64,000 bases of DNA from Leadbetterella sp964423865 (lineage in GTDB: Bacteria > Bacteroidota > Bacteroidia > Cytophagales > Spirosomataceae): contig CAYRGN010000008.1 in the NCBI GenBank assembly GCA_964423865.1, positions 1 through 64,000 on the forward strand. Reading direction: 5' to 3'. Made by a program: the position numbers and the translations under genes. Below are positions 16,816 to 25,006 of this stretch, piece after piece (within the stretch, counting starts at the first letter, position 1; each line of letters starts with the position of its first letter). The notes under the pieces were generated by a model. The model saw nothing but the letters and a program-made list of their open reading frames with translations. It had not been told where the DNA came from and ran no database searches.

Positions 16816-18207
16816 GTGACATTAATTAAGTCGATATCCGGCATCAGAGGCACCATAGGTGGAAGGAGTGGGGAAGCGCTTACTCCCTTAGACATAGTGA
16901 AATTCACCGCGGCGTTTGCGGGAATGACAGGACCTGAGGGAAACCGGAAAGTGGTGGTGGGGCGTGATGCCCGGCCTTCAGGCAAAATGGTTTCCGACCT
17001 GGTCTGCGCTACCCTGAACGGTATGGGCATTGATGTGCTTGACCTGGGGTTGTCTACCACCCCCACGGTGGAGATGGCCGTTCCTATGGAAAACGCGGCA
17101 GGCGGAATCATTATTACGGCCAGTCATAACCCGGTGCAGTGGAATGCCCTGAAGCTGCTGAACGAGAAAGGAGAGTTTATTTCTGCCGCGGAGGGTGAGC
17201 GTCTGCTGGCCCTGGCCGAAGCGGAAGATTTTCACTTTGTGGAAGTGAAGCAGTTGGGGAAATATACGCAAGACGATACGTATGTCGACAAGCATATTGA
17301 AGCCATTCTGGCGCTTCCGTCGGTCAACGCGGAGGCGGTCAGGAAGGCCGGTTTTAAGGTGGTGGTAGACGCGGTCAACTCTTCGGGAGGTATAGCGGTG
17401 CCGAAACTGCTGCGGGCTTTGGGTGTAGAGGAAATCAAAGAATTGAACTGCGAGCCTACCGGGCATTTCACCCATAATCCTGAGCCGCTTCCCGAAAACC
17501 TGAGAGGGATTTCGTCGGAAATGCAAAAGGGCGATTACGACCTGGGCATCGTGGTGGATCCGGATGTAGACCGCCTGGCCCTGATCTGCGAAGACGGGGA
17601 GCCTTTCGGGGAAGAATACACCCTTGTGGCTGTAGCCGACTATATTTTAAGCATTAATAAGAAGCAAAAGAATACTACGGTTTCCAATCTTTCTTCTTCC
17701 CTGGCATTAAAAGATATGACCGTGCATCACGGAGGAGAGTATTTTTCCGCCGCGGTAGGTGAAGTAAATGTGGTGGAAAAGATGAAGGAAGTAAACGCCA
17801 TTATAGGGGGGGAAGGAAACGGTGGAATTATCTTTCCCGAGCTGCACTATGGCCGCGACGCGCTGGTGGGAATCGCCCTCTTCCTGTCTCACCTGGCCAA
17901 ATTCGATAAGCCGGTAGGCTTCCTCCGTAAAAAATATCCCTCTTATTTTATCGCGAAGAAAAAAATAGAGCTGGAAAACGGTATCGATGTAGACCTGATC
18001 CTGGAGAAGGTGAGGCGCAAATATGTGAAATATGAAATTGACACCCGTGACGGGGTGAAAATCTATTTCGATAAGGAATGGGTACACCTGAGAAAATCGA
18101 ATACCGAGCCGATTATCCGGATTTATGCAGAAAGTGATTTTGAAACCACCGCCGGGTACCTGGCAGACAAGATTATTAAGGATATCAAGGAGTTGATGAA
18201 GAGCTGA
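16816..18207 (+). CDS. glmM: Phosphoglucosamine mutase / phosphohexomutase
   Basis: 463 residues in four alpha-D-phosphohexomutase domains. The catalytic phosphoserine loop is TASHNP (Ser103), the metal loop is DPDVDRL (near 246), a sugar-binding loop is GEGNGG, and the C-terminal phosphate-binding loop is RKSNTEP. The GlmM reaction converts glucosamine-6-P to glucosamine-1-P for cell wall precursors. A phosphomannomutase role cannot be excluded from sequence alone. The start is GTG at 16816, giving the expected N-terminus TLIKSISGIRGT. It lies 49 bp after the Anbu cluster with a possible -7 box (TAATTTTG, 16788-16795), so it is probably a separate unit. Confidence 0.85.
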   Translation: MTLIKSISGIRGTIGGRSGEALTPLDIVKFTAAFAGMTGPEGNRKVVVGRDARPSGKMVSDLVCATLNGMGIDVLDLGLSTTPTVEMAVPMENAAGGIIITASHNPVQWNALKLLNEKGEFISAAEGERLLALAEAEDFHFVEVKQLGKYTQDDTYVDKHIEAILALPSVNAEAVRKAGFKVVVDAVNSSGGIAVPKLLRALGVEEIKELNCEPTGHFTHNPEPLPENLRGISSEMQKGDYDLGIVVDPDVDRLALICEDGEPFGEEYTLVAVADYILSINKKQKNTTVSNLSSSLALKDMTVHHGGEYFSAAVGEVNVVEKMKEVNAIIGGEGNGGIIFPELHYGRDALVGIALFLSHLAKFDKPVGFLRKKYPSYFIAKKKIELENGIDVDLILEKVRRKYVKYEIDTRDGVKIYFDKEWVHLRKSNTEPIIRIYAESDFETTAGYLADKIIKDIKELMKS

Positions 18208-18227
18208 GGCCAGATAACGTATTAAAG

Positions 18228-18268
18228 GCTGTAAAAGTGAGAGATTTTTTACCTGACTTTTATACAGC
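18228..18268 (+). terminator. Possible hairpin after glmM
   Basis: GCTGTAAAAGT (18228-18238) can pair, with a small bulge, with ACTTTTATACAGC (18256-18268). There is no T tract after it, so termination is only possible. Confidence 0.3.
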
Positions 18269-18291
18269 GATTTATTTATTTTAGAGAAGAT

Positions 18292-19260
18292 ATGATCCAT
18301 CCGCTGGTAAGTGTACATTTGCTGACCTACAATCATGTAAAGTTTATACGGCAGGCGGTGGAAAGTGTGATCGCCCAGAAAACCACTTTCCCGTTTGAAA
18401 TCATTATTGGAGACGACTGCTCTACCGACGGTACTTCGGCTGTGGTAGACGAATATGCCGCCCGTTACCCGGAACTGGTGCGGGTGGTGAGGGGAGAAAA
18501 GAACGGAGGCCCTCAGCCGAACTCTATCCGTATCCTGGAAAATTGCCGGGGAAAATACATGGCGGCTCTGGAAGGCGACGACTACTGGATTGATCCGCTA
18601 AAATTACAGAAGCAGGTAGATTTCATGGAAGCGAATCCCAATTTTTCGGTTTGCTTCACCAATACCCGGGTCGAGTTTTTTGAAGGCAACGAAGCGCCGT
18701 ACCTACTGAATACCGACCTGGAAAAAGACGTATTTGAGCTGAAAGACCTGATCGGAGAGAAGGAAATCTGGTTCATGGGTACGGCCACCCTCTTTTATAC
18801 GATGAAATCGATTTTCCCGGTAGAACCCTGGTTTCCCAAGACCAAGAGCGGGGATATTCCGATGATTATGCTGGCGGCCCGTCGCGGGAAAATCAAGTTC
18901 CTGCCGGATGTTACCGCCGCTTACCGCCGGCATGCCGCCGGCGCCAGCAATACCGATCATAAAGACGATGCGGTATTCCTCGAAAACCGGATTATGATGT
19001 ACACCAATCTGAATCGGGATACCGGCTACCAATTCAACCGGCTTTTTAAGCGAAATTTGGGCGGCTGGTATTATCTGCTCCTGAATTCAAAGCAATTGAA
19101 AGGCAGGTATTTTCGGAAACTGGGGTTAGCGATCCGTTATATCACCTTCATGTACCCCGATATCCCCCACCTGAAAGAAGTGGTGCGTGATCATGTGATC
19201 CCGGCATGGGTAATGAGCTTCACCCGCTGGGTACGGTGGAAGATGGGATGGATCAAGTAG
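18292..19260 (+). CDS. Family 2 glycosyltransferase
   Basis: 322 residues with a GT-A fold. SVHLLTYNHVKFIRQAVESV at the N-terminus, GDDCSTDGT (40-48) for the nucleotide, and EGDDYW (94-99) as the DxD-like metal site. It most resembles enzymes that extend O-antigen or capsule chains; donor and acceptor are unknown. No membrane segment is evident. It follows glmM by 84 bp, but no other polysaccharide gene is next to it. The 3' end overlaps pnuC, on the opposite strand, by 8 bp. Confidence 0.88.
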   Translation: MIHPLVSVHLLTYNHVKFIRQAVESVIAQKTTFPFEIIIGDDCSTDGTSAVVDEYAARYPELVRVVRGEKNGGPQPNSIRILENCRGKYMAALEGDDYWIDPLKLQKQVDFMEANPNFSVCFTNTRVEFFEGNEAPYLLNTDLEKDVFELKDLIGEKEIWFMGTATLFYTMKSIFPVEPWFPKTKSGDIPMIMLAARRGKIKFLPDVTAAYRRHAAGASNTDHKDDAVFLENRIMMYTNLNRDTGYQFNRLFKRNLGGWYYLLLNSKQLKGRYFRKLGLAIRYITFMYPDIPHLKEVVRDHVIPAWVMSFTRWVRWKMGWIK

Positions 19261-19921
19261 GTTTCAGTTGATACGCTTTGTATTTCCTGGTCCAGTCGAG
19301 GGCGCCGAAGGTAGCGATGAAACAGAACACCAGATACAGCAGGGCGTACAATTTGATGTCTTTCTGGTAGTACAGCACCGTACTGATGAGGTCAATCACG
19401 AGCCACATCCACCAGGTTTCCACCTTCTTTTTCATCATCAGGAAAGTGGTACCAATGCTGGCAGTCAGAATAAAGGAATCAACGTAAGGGAAGGCGCTGG
19501 GTAAATGGAACAATCGGGGAAAAATTTCGTGGAGATTTTCGGCAAAATAGCCGAAGGCTGCCGTAGCCAGTATTACACCGCCTATAAACAGCAGATAATT
19601 CCGGCCGGAAAGGCGGGTGATGCGTAGCTCCTGCTTTTGGTTGGCATCTTCCGCTTTCGGGAACTTCCACATCCAAAACCCGATGATGTTGGTGGCAAAA
19701 AAGAAGGTTTGCAGGAACATATCGGGATAAAGCTGAGCCTGATAGAACATGATAAAAGCAAGGCTGACATTGAATAAGCCAATAATCCACGACCACACAT
19801 TTTCTTTGGCGGAAAGCCACACGGCCAGTCCACCCGTGAGGGTAGCCCAGAACTCCAGGTGGCTCATTTCGTAACCGAAAACGGTGAAGAAAGTAGTTTT
19901 CAGGTGAAAGAAATCAGCCAC
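19253..19921 (-). CDS. pnuC: Nicotinamide riboside transporter PnuC family
   Basis: 222 residues with about seven membrane helices. Family features are the early segment EFWATLTGGLAVWLSAKENVW, the helix NIIGFWMWKFP and the Trp-rich ends. PnuC proteins take up nicotinamide riboside (some homologues take thiamine or riboflavin) by facilitated diffusion. No NAD kinase or nadR gene is adjacent, and no NAD or TPP riboswitch is seen upstream because the start lies inside the DUF2480 gene (8-bp overlap). The two are therefore probably co-transcribed. Confidence 0.88.
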   Translation of the reverse strand: MADFFHLKTTFFTVFGYEMSHLEFWATLTGGLAVWLSAKENVWSWIIGLFNVSLAFIMFYQAQLYPDMFLQTFFFATNIIGFWMWKFPKAEDANQKQELRITRLSGRNYLLFIGGVILATAAFGYFAENLHEIFPRLFHLPSAFPYVDSFILTASIGTTFLMMKKKVETWWMWLVIDLISTVLYYQKDIKLYALLYLVFCFIATFGALDWTRKYKAYQLKPT

Positions 19922-20435
19922 GGGCCGGGAGTTTTTGTTTGTAAAGCGGTACGGTACTGCACGGTTCTCCGAACATCAGGCTTTTTACGATGGGCCTGAG
20001 GCGGCGGGTGATTTCCACGTACACATCTGCCGGAATTTGTTTGTCGCTACAGCCCTTTACTACCACGCGGGCGTCACGGTATTGTTCCCAGTCGAAGCGG
20101 GTGAGCAACTGATCGAACAATTTTTTCTCCAGATCTTCCGCGTTTCCGAATACTACCGTGCTGGCGTAGGGTTCCAGGTGTACAGCCAGGAGCATGTACG
20201 CCCACAGGGGCACAACCGCCTCTTCACTGCATGTGATGGCTACGTGTTTCCCGGTGTATTGCTCCCAGTCATGTGTTTTGATAAAAGCCCGGAAGTCTTT
20301 TTCTTTCAGGATAAGCCCCATAAAGAGGTTGTCTTTGATATCATAAATGACCCGCTCGCCGGAAGGGTAATGCTCTTCTATGTCGAGGGTGATGAGTCCG
20401 CTGAGTGCTACTTTATTAATGATCTGTTCTTCCAA
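19914..20435 (-). CDS. DUF2480 family protein
   Basis: About 173 residues, cytoplasmic, of a Bacteroidota-specific family of unknown function. Recognised by DIKDNLFMGLILKEKDFR, ARVVVKGCSDK and the C-terminal FGEPCSTVPLYK. There is no ATG near the 5' end. TTG at 20435 gives an N-terminus like the family's usual one (EEQIINKVALSG), while TTG at 20459 would add eight residues. It overlaps pnuC by 8 bp and lies 51 bp after mazG on the same strand, suggesting an ispE-mazG-DUF2480-pnuC transcript. Confidence 0.8.
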   Translation of the reverse strand: MEEQIINKVALSGLITLDIEEHYPSGERVIYDIKDNLFMGLILKEKDFRAFIKTHDWEQYTGKHVAITCSEEAVVPLWAYMLLAVHLEPYASTVVFGNAEDLEKKLFDQLLTRFDWEQYRDARVVVKGCSDKQIPADVYVEITRRLRPIVKSLMFGEPCSTVPLYKQKLPARG

Positions 20436-20486
20436 GGCAATTCTTTTCAGGTATAACAAAAACGGAGGGGAACGGGTTCTTTATCC

Positions 20487-20810
20487 TTACAGTTTGGGGT
20501 TTTGGCGGTGACGGAGGGCATCACGTATGCTCTTCTTTTCCAGGTTTTTATGGAATTCTTCGGTCAGGTTGATGCCGGTTTGGTTGGCCAGGCAAATGAG
20601 TACGAAAAGCACATCGGCCAGTTCTTCGCCCAGGTCTTTGGCTTTGTCCGATTCCTTTTCCGACTGCTCGCCGTAGCGCCGGGCCATGATGCGGGCCACC
20701 TCGCCCACTTCTTCCATTAAAATGGCGGTATTGGTCAGTTCACTGAAGTAACGAACGCCCACGGTGTTGATCCATTGGTCTACGATTTCCTGGGCTTGTG
20801 AGAGTTTCAT
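20487..20810 (-). CDS. MazG-like nucleotide pyrophosphohydrolase
   Basis: 107 residues, the single-domain all-alpha NTP pyrophosphatase type. The metal-binding glutamates are in EEVGEVARIMARRYGE (29-44), and the second half-site is DLGEELADVLFVLICLANQ. Members hydrolyse (d)NTPs to NMPs and can clean the nucleotide pool; the exact substrate is unknown. It is shorter than E. coli MazG, which has two domains. It is followed by DUF2480 and preceded by ispE, with a heptamer repeat in the gap. Confidence 0.88.
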   Translation of the reverse strand: MKLSQAQEIVDQWINTVGVRYFSELTNTAILMEEVGEVARIMARRYGEQSEKESDKAKDLGEELADVLFVLICLANQTGINLTEEFHKNLEKKSIRDALRHRQNPKL

Positions 20811-20823
20811 GAGGGGGGAGATG

Positions 20824-20851
20824 TTAGATATTAGATGTTATATTTTAGAGG
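20824..20851. repeat. Short heptamer repeat (TTAGATR family)
   Basis: Four 7-bp words, TTAGATA, TTAGATG, TTATATT, TTAGAGG, lie between mazG and ispE. They run over the ispE stop codon at 20845. Confidence 0.65.
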
Positions 20852-21645
20852 GGGCCGGACCAGTAGGTCAGGGAAGGGAAGAGGTGTTTCAGGCCGGTCT
20901 CTTTTTCCCAGATACCGTAAACGGTGGAGCCGCTGCCCGTCATAGAGGCGTAGAGTGCGCCGTGGCGGTACAAAGTTTCTTTGATCTGTCCGATGAGGGG
21001 ATGACGGCGGATAATGGGCGCTTCGAAGTCATTTACGAGTTGATTTTTCCACGTTTCTACCGGTTGTTTGACAATATCCCGGATAGAGATCTGCGGTTTG
21101 CGGGGGGTAATTCCGGCATAGGCTTCCGCAGTGGAAATGTGAATTCCGGGATGGATCATCACAATGTACTTTCCCTTGAGTGATACCGTAGTGGGTTTTA
21201 GTTCAGTGCCTTTTCCGGTGCAAAACGCGGCCTGGTTGTCAATGAAAAAGGGACAGTCGCTGCCCAGTTTTTCGGCCTCGGTACTTAACTGCCTGGAAGT
21301 GAGGTTTAGATCAAGAGTGCGGTTGATCAGTTGGAGGGCCATGGCGCCGTTAGAGGAGCCCCCGCCGATGCCCGCCCCCATAGGCAGAATCTTATGGAGA
21401 TGGATTTTCACCTTTTTCTGAGCGGGCGCAATCAGGTTCCAGGCCTTTACTACCAGGTTTTGGCCGGGCTCTCCCGGTATGGGGAGCCCGGAAGAAGTAA
21501 AAGAAAAGGTGTCGGAGGGAAGTACTTCCAGGATGTCGGCCCACGGTACGGGATAAAAGACCGACTCAATATTATGGTAACCGTCTGGGCGTTTCTCCGT
21601 GATATTCAGGCCCAAATTTATTTTCGCGTTGGAAAAACCGAGCAT
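20845..21645 (-). CDS. ispE: 4-diphosphocytidyl-2-C-methyl-D-erythritol kinase
   Basis: Phosphorylates CDP-ME at the 2-position in the MEP pathway to isoprenoids. 266 residues with a GHMP kinase fold. N-terminal SNAKINLGLN, the ATP-binding glycine loop PMGAGIGGGSSNGA near residue 95, and the third motif MTGSGSTVYGIW near the C-terminus are all present. The start is ATG 21645. It is divergent from rpsJ across 127 bp and is the first gene of a likely minus-strand unit with mazG, DUF2480 and pnuC. Confidence 0.93.
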   Translation of the reverse strand: MLGFSNAKINLGLNITEKRPDGYHNIESVFYPVPWADILEVLPSDTFSFTSSGLPIPGEPGQNLVVKAWNLIAPAQKKVKIHLHKILPMGAGIGGGSSNGAMALQLINRTLDLNLTSRQLSTEAEKLGSDCPFFIDNQAAFCTGKGTELKPTTVSLKGKYIVMIHPGIHISTAEAYAGITPRKPQISIRDIVKQPVETWKNQLVNDFEAPIIRRHPLIGQIKETLYRHGALYASMTGSGSTVYGIWEKETGLKHLFPSLTYWSGPL

Positions 21646-21676
21646 TCGGAAAGTTTTTTGTCAAAATTCCGTAAAG

Positions 21677-21709
21677 TTTTTACATTAAGCAAAATAATCT
21701 CTAATTTTG
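21677..21709 (+). promoter_or_regulatory. Bacteroidota-type promoter of rpsJ
   Basis: TAATTTTG (21702-21709) matches TAnnTTTG. A TTTT box (21677-21680) lies 21 nt upstream where TTTG is expected. The start would be near 21716, giving a leader of about 57 nt before the rpsJ ATG. Confidence 0.5.
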
Positions 21710-21772
21710 TGGCCCCGTACGGAGTGAATGGTTCTTTCGTGCGGTAATATTCACTTAAAATATCAGAACCAA

Positions 21773-22078
21773 ATGTCACAAAAAATCAGAATCAAGCTGA
21801 AGTCATTTGACCACAGCCTGGTAGACAACTCAGCAGAGAAGATCGTTAAGGCGGTTAAATCTACCGGTGCTACAGTGAGCGGTCCTATTCCGCTTCCTAC
21901 ACGTATCGAGAAATTTACGGTGTTACGTTCTCCCCACGTTTCGAAGAAGTCAAGAGAGCAATTTCAATTAAGTACTTACAAAAGGCTTATTGATATTTTC
22001 TCGGCCAGTCCTAAGACGGTAGACGCCCTGATGAAACTGGAACTCCCTGCGGGTGTTGACGTTGAAATCAAAGTGTAA
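21773..22078 (+). CDS. rpsJ: 30S ribosomal protein S10
   Basis: 101 residues and clearly S10: MSQKIRIKLKSFDHSLVDNS at the N-terminus, GPIPLPTRIEKFTVLRSPH in the middle and LELPAGVDVEIKV at the end. S10 is part of the 30S head and is also the antitermination factor NusE. An in-frame ATG at 21728 would add 15 non-conserved residues and is rejected. It is normally the first gene of the S10 operon, before rplC. Here it is alone, with its own promoter and terminator, between two genes on the other strand. Confidence 0.95.
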   Translation: MSQKIRIKLKSFDHSLVDNSAEKIVKAVKSTGATVSGPIPLPTRIEKFTVLRSPHVSKKSREQFQLSTYKRLIDIFSASPKTVDALMKLELPAGVDVEIKV

Positions 22079-22101
22079 CGAAAGTGTGCACCAGAAGGGA
22101 A

Positions 22102-22129
22102 GGGTATCCGGGTTCGGGTACCCTTTTTT
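22102..22129 (+). terminator. Rho-independent terminator of rpsJ
   Basis: A 9-bp stem (GGGTATCCG with CGGGTACCC, one T-G pair) and a 4-nt loop are followed by six T. It begins 24 bp after the rpsJ stop, showing the gene is monocistronic. The T run reaches the stop of the convergent DUF983 gene. Confidence 0.88.
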
Positions 22130-22550
22130 ATTTCCCGATATTGGGTTCGGTTTTGATCAGCTCCAGGTTCTTCTCGTCGCGTACGCCCGGCTCATATTTA
22201 GTTAGCGCGGCGAGCCAGAGAGAGCGCGACCAGCGGAAAATCACGCCGGTGAGCAGAAAGGTGATCAACAGGTAGCCTACGGCGAAGTACTCCCAGCCGT
22301 AGTGAGATTTGAACACATAGAGGTAAACCAGGAGACAAACCACAAACAGGGCCACGTTCAGGGCGTAGGAGACAAACATGGATCCGTAAAAGTAGCCGAG
22401 TTCTTTTTCGTATTTGAGGCCGCACTCCGGACAGTATTTTTTCATCTGGAAGGGCTTTTTGGAGAAGGGTAACCTTTGGTGATATACATAGAGGTCGCCT
22501 TGGGCGCAACGGGGACATTTTTCTTTTAAAGCAGGACTTATTTTACCCAT
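22128..22550 (-). CDS. DUF983 membrane protein
   Basis: 140 residues. The N-terminal zinc-ribbon-like part has CPRC (12-15) and CPEC (40-43), as in the DUF983 family, and is followed by two membrane helices (about 58-80 and 85-108). The function is unknown. Some relatives in proteobacteria lie near cytochrome oxidase genes, but no such gene is here. It converges with rpsJ; the rpsJ terminator separates them. Confidence 0.85.
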   Translation of the reverse strand: MGKISPALKEKCPRCAQGDLYVYHQRLPFSKKPFQMKKYCPECGLKYEKELGYFYGSMFVSYALNVALFVVCLLVYLYVFKSHYGWEYFAVGYLLITFLLTGVIFRWSRSLWLAALTKYEPGVRDEKNLELIKTEPNIGK

Positions 22551-22620
22551 TATTTACTGTTTAGTTTATAGGCGCAAAGGTACCGTTTTTCGGGCAGGTA
22601 TTCTTTATACTTTTGTCTCA

Positions 22621-23466
22621 TTATGATGTAAAATTATCGTGGTAGATGGCGAGCTCATCGATAGGTTTCTGAATGGTTTTGGAGATGCTGAGGCCATATC
22701 CGGCAGCCACTTCCCGGAGGATGTTTTGGAAATGGAAGGCGATGGATCCTACACATCCGGTGGGTACCTGGTGAATCTGGGGGTATTTCAGGAGATATTT
22801 TTCAAAAAAGAGACGGAAGGCGTCACGGATGAGGTGGGCCACCCAGGGATCTTGCCCGTTTTCCAGCAGGAAAGGACAGAAGGATGCGAAATATTGGTTG
22901 GGCCGTTCTTTCCGGTAGGCATGTTCCAGGATTTCGAGGCGGTCTTTGGCGCCATAGGCCTCTTCAAACCTCTCACGGACATGGGCGGGCATTTCGCGGT
23001 GGAGGTACGCCAGGAGAAGAGATTTGCCCAGGTGGCCGCCCGAACCCTCGTCGCCCAGCCAGAAGCCCAGCGGCGGTACCTGGAAAGCGATTTCCCGGCC
23101 GTTCCAGTAACAGGTGTTGGAACCGGTGCCCAGGATGCAGGCAATGCCCGCGGTGTCTCCAAAGAGGGCGCGGGCGGCGGCAATAACGTCAGAATAAGTA
23201 TATATTGGCGTAGAATAACCCAAAGCGCGGAGGATTCCCCGGGAAATGATATCGCCTTTGGCCGGATCGGTGATTCCTGTGCCGTAAAAATGAACTTCCT
23301 TGATAGTAAATGGTGTTTCATCTTGTAAGTGGATCAGCAGCTCTCTGGCTACGGTGTCACTGTCAACAAAATAGGGATTAAGACCTATGGTCTCAAACGA
23401 ACGGGTATTTTTACCGAGGAGCCGCCAGTCTGTTTTGGTGGATCCGCTTTCTGCGAGGAGAATCAT
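22621..23466 (-). CDS. N-acetylglucosamine kinase-like BadF/BadG family ATPase
   Basis: 281 residues of the actin/hexokinase ATPase fold. Phosphate loop 1 is AESGSTKTDW at the N-terminus, the second is ILGTGSNTCYW, and GDEGSGGHLGK matches GlcNAc kinases. It probably phosphorylates GlcNAc, or a related amino sugar from wall recycling, in the cytoplasm. The ATG at 23466 gives the family N-terminus; ATG 23478 would add four residues. The divergent peptidase gene starts only 26 bp away. Confidence 0.82.
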   Translation of the reverse strand: MILLAESGSTKTDWRLLGKNTRSFETIGLNPYFVDSDTVARELLIHLQDETPFTIKEVHFYGTGITDPAKGDIISRGILRALGYSTPIYTYSDVIAAARALFGDTAGIACILGTGSNTCYWNGREIAFQVPPLGFWLGDEGSGGHLGKSLLLAYLHREMPAHVRERFEEAYGAKDRLEILEHAYRKERPNQYFASFCPFLLENGQDPWVAHLIRDAFRLFFEKYLLKYPQIHQVPTGCVGSIAFHFQNILREVAAGYGLSISKTIQKPIDELAIYHDNFTS

Positions 23467-23492
23467 AGGAGAATACATTTGTAAGTTAATTT

Positions 23493-24719
23493 ATGTCTGA
23501 ATACCGCATTTACACGCTTCCCAACGGAATACGTATCGCGCACAAGCAGGTCAGCGGCACCCAGGTGGCGCATTGCGGCATCATGTTCGATATCGGCAGC
23601 CGCGATGAGTTGCCCGAACAGGCCGGACTGGCCCATTTCTGGGAGCACATGGCGTTTAAAGGAACAAAAAAACGGAAATCTTATCACATTATCAATAGCC
23701 TGGAGTCGGTAGGAGGGGAGTTGAATGCCTATACCACCAAGGAAAAGATCTGTTTTTACGCTTCGGTGCTGGATGAGCATTTTGTAAAGGCGGTGGATTT
23801 GCTGACGGATATTGCGTTTCACAGTATTTTCCCGGAGAAGCAGCTGGAACTGGAGCGGGGCGTGATCCTGGAGGAGATGGCGATGTACCTCGATTCACCG
23901 GAAGACGCCATACAGGACGAGTTTGACGGAATTCTTTTTCCCGGCCATTCCCTGGGCGTAAATATCCTGGGTACCCAGGAAAGTGTGAAGAGTTTTACGC
24001 GGGAAGACTTCCACCGCTTTATCTACGAAAACCTGGATACCGACCGCACGGTGCTGTCGGTGGTAGGAAACCTGGATTTTAAAAAAGTGGTGAAAGTGGC
24101 GGAGAAATTTCTGAAAGACATTCCGGCGAAGAAGAGCGGGCGGGTACGGATCCGGCCCAGCGGCTATGTGAAGCAGGAACAGCAAGTTAAAAAAGAGAAT
24201 AACCAGGCCCAGGTGGCCATTGGGCGCCCGTCATTCTCCTTGTCAAGCCCTGACCGTCTGCCTTTCTTCGCCCTGGTGAATTTATTGGGCGGGCCGGGCA
24301 TGAACAGCCGGTTTAATCTTAGTCTGAGAGAGAAATATGGCTTGGTGTACCACATTGAGGCCAGCCTGCTTTCTTATTCCGATACGGGTATGTTTACCAT
24401 CTTTTTCGGTACGGATGCCCGTAACCTGGACAAGGCGTTCCGGCTGATAGGGAAAGAGCTGGATTTGCTGAAGAGCAAGCCTTTGGGCGATATCCAGCTG
24501 AAGACCCTGAAAGATCAGCTGAAAGGCCAGCTGGCCATGGCGGAAGAGAGCAAGCAGGGTTATATGCTGATGATGGCCAAGAGTATCCTGGATCTGGGCT
24601 ACGTAGAGCCACTGCAAGACATTTTTAGGGAGATTGACGGCATTCCGGGCAAGAAGCTGCAGGAGCTGGCGGAAGAGATGTTTGAGGAAAGGGAGTTAAG
24701 CCGGCTGGTGTATGAATAG
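23493..24719 (+). CDS. M16 family zinc metallopeptidase
   Basis: 408 residues, single M16 unit. The inverted zinc motif HFWEH is at 48-52, and the downstream acidic residues (ERGVILEEM, near 125-133) supply the third ligand. The C-terminal M16_C half begins near residue 170. There is no signal peptide, so it is probably cytoplasmic and similar to the small processing-protease-like bacterial enzymes. The active site looks intact. Its start is 26 bp from the divergent GlcNAc kinase, so each promoter must lie inside or at the edge of the other gene. Downstream begins the AT-rich island. Confidence 0.88.
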   Translation: MSEYRIYTLPNGIRIAHKQVSGTQVAHCGIMFDIGSRDELPEQAGLAHFWEHMAFKGTKKRKSYHIINSLESVGGELNAYTTKEKICFYASVLDEHFVKAVDLLTDIAFHSIFPEKQLELERGVILEEMAMYLDSPEDAIQDEFDGILFPGHSLGVNILGTQESVKSFTREDFHRFIYENLDTDRTVLSVVGNLDFKKVVKVAEKFLKDIPAKKSGRVRIRPSGYVKQEQQVKKENNQAQVAIGRPSFSLSSPDRLPFFALVNLLGGPGMNSRFNLSLREKYGLVYHIEASLLSYSDTGMFTIFFGTDARNLDKAFRLIGKELDLLKSKPLGDIQLKTLKDQLKGQLAMAEESKQGYMLMMAKSILDLGYVEPLQDIFREIDGIPGKKLQELAEEMFEERELSRLVYE

Positions 24720-25006
24720 AGAATCTTCGAAGAAGTACAGTTAAATAAACAACAATTTTTTTATAGCCTATTCCGGAAAGAACCCCAACTTAGATATTTA
24801 GGAAATAAGATTTAAATCGGACGTTGAATGGTTTATTGGCGGCCGATTTTTGTTTATATAGGGGTTTTTAGAGAAATCCCAACAAGTTCATAGAGAACAA
24901 GTTGGGATTTCTTCGAAATCCAAAGCTAGCCAAATCTAGGTTTTATAAAGGAGAGCAAAAGATTCAGGGTATTACAGTAAAACAGCAGAACATCCTGATT
25001 GAATAC
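24720..25006. other. AT-rich intergenic stretch with alternative hairpins
   Basis: No gene. AGAAATCCCAAC (24872-24883) pairs perfectly with GTTGGGATTTCT (24901-24912). The right arm can instead pair with the following GAAATCCAAA. It lies past the 3' ends of the M16 gene and the convergent lipoprotein gene, so a termination or 3'-end role is more likely than attenuation. Confidence 0.5.

Noticed and set aside
21728..21772. 15-residue N-terminal extension of S10
   Set aside because: S10 proteins begin at the MSQKIRIKL segment; the extension overlaps the leader region after the predicted promoter.
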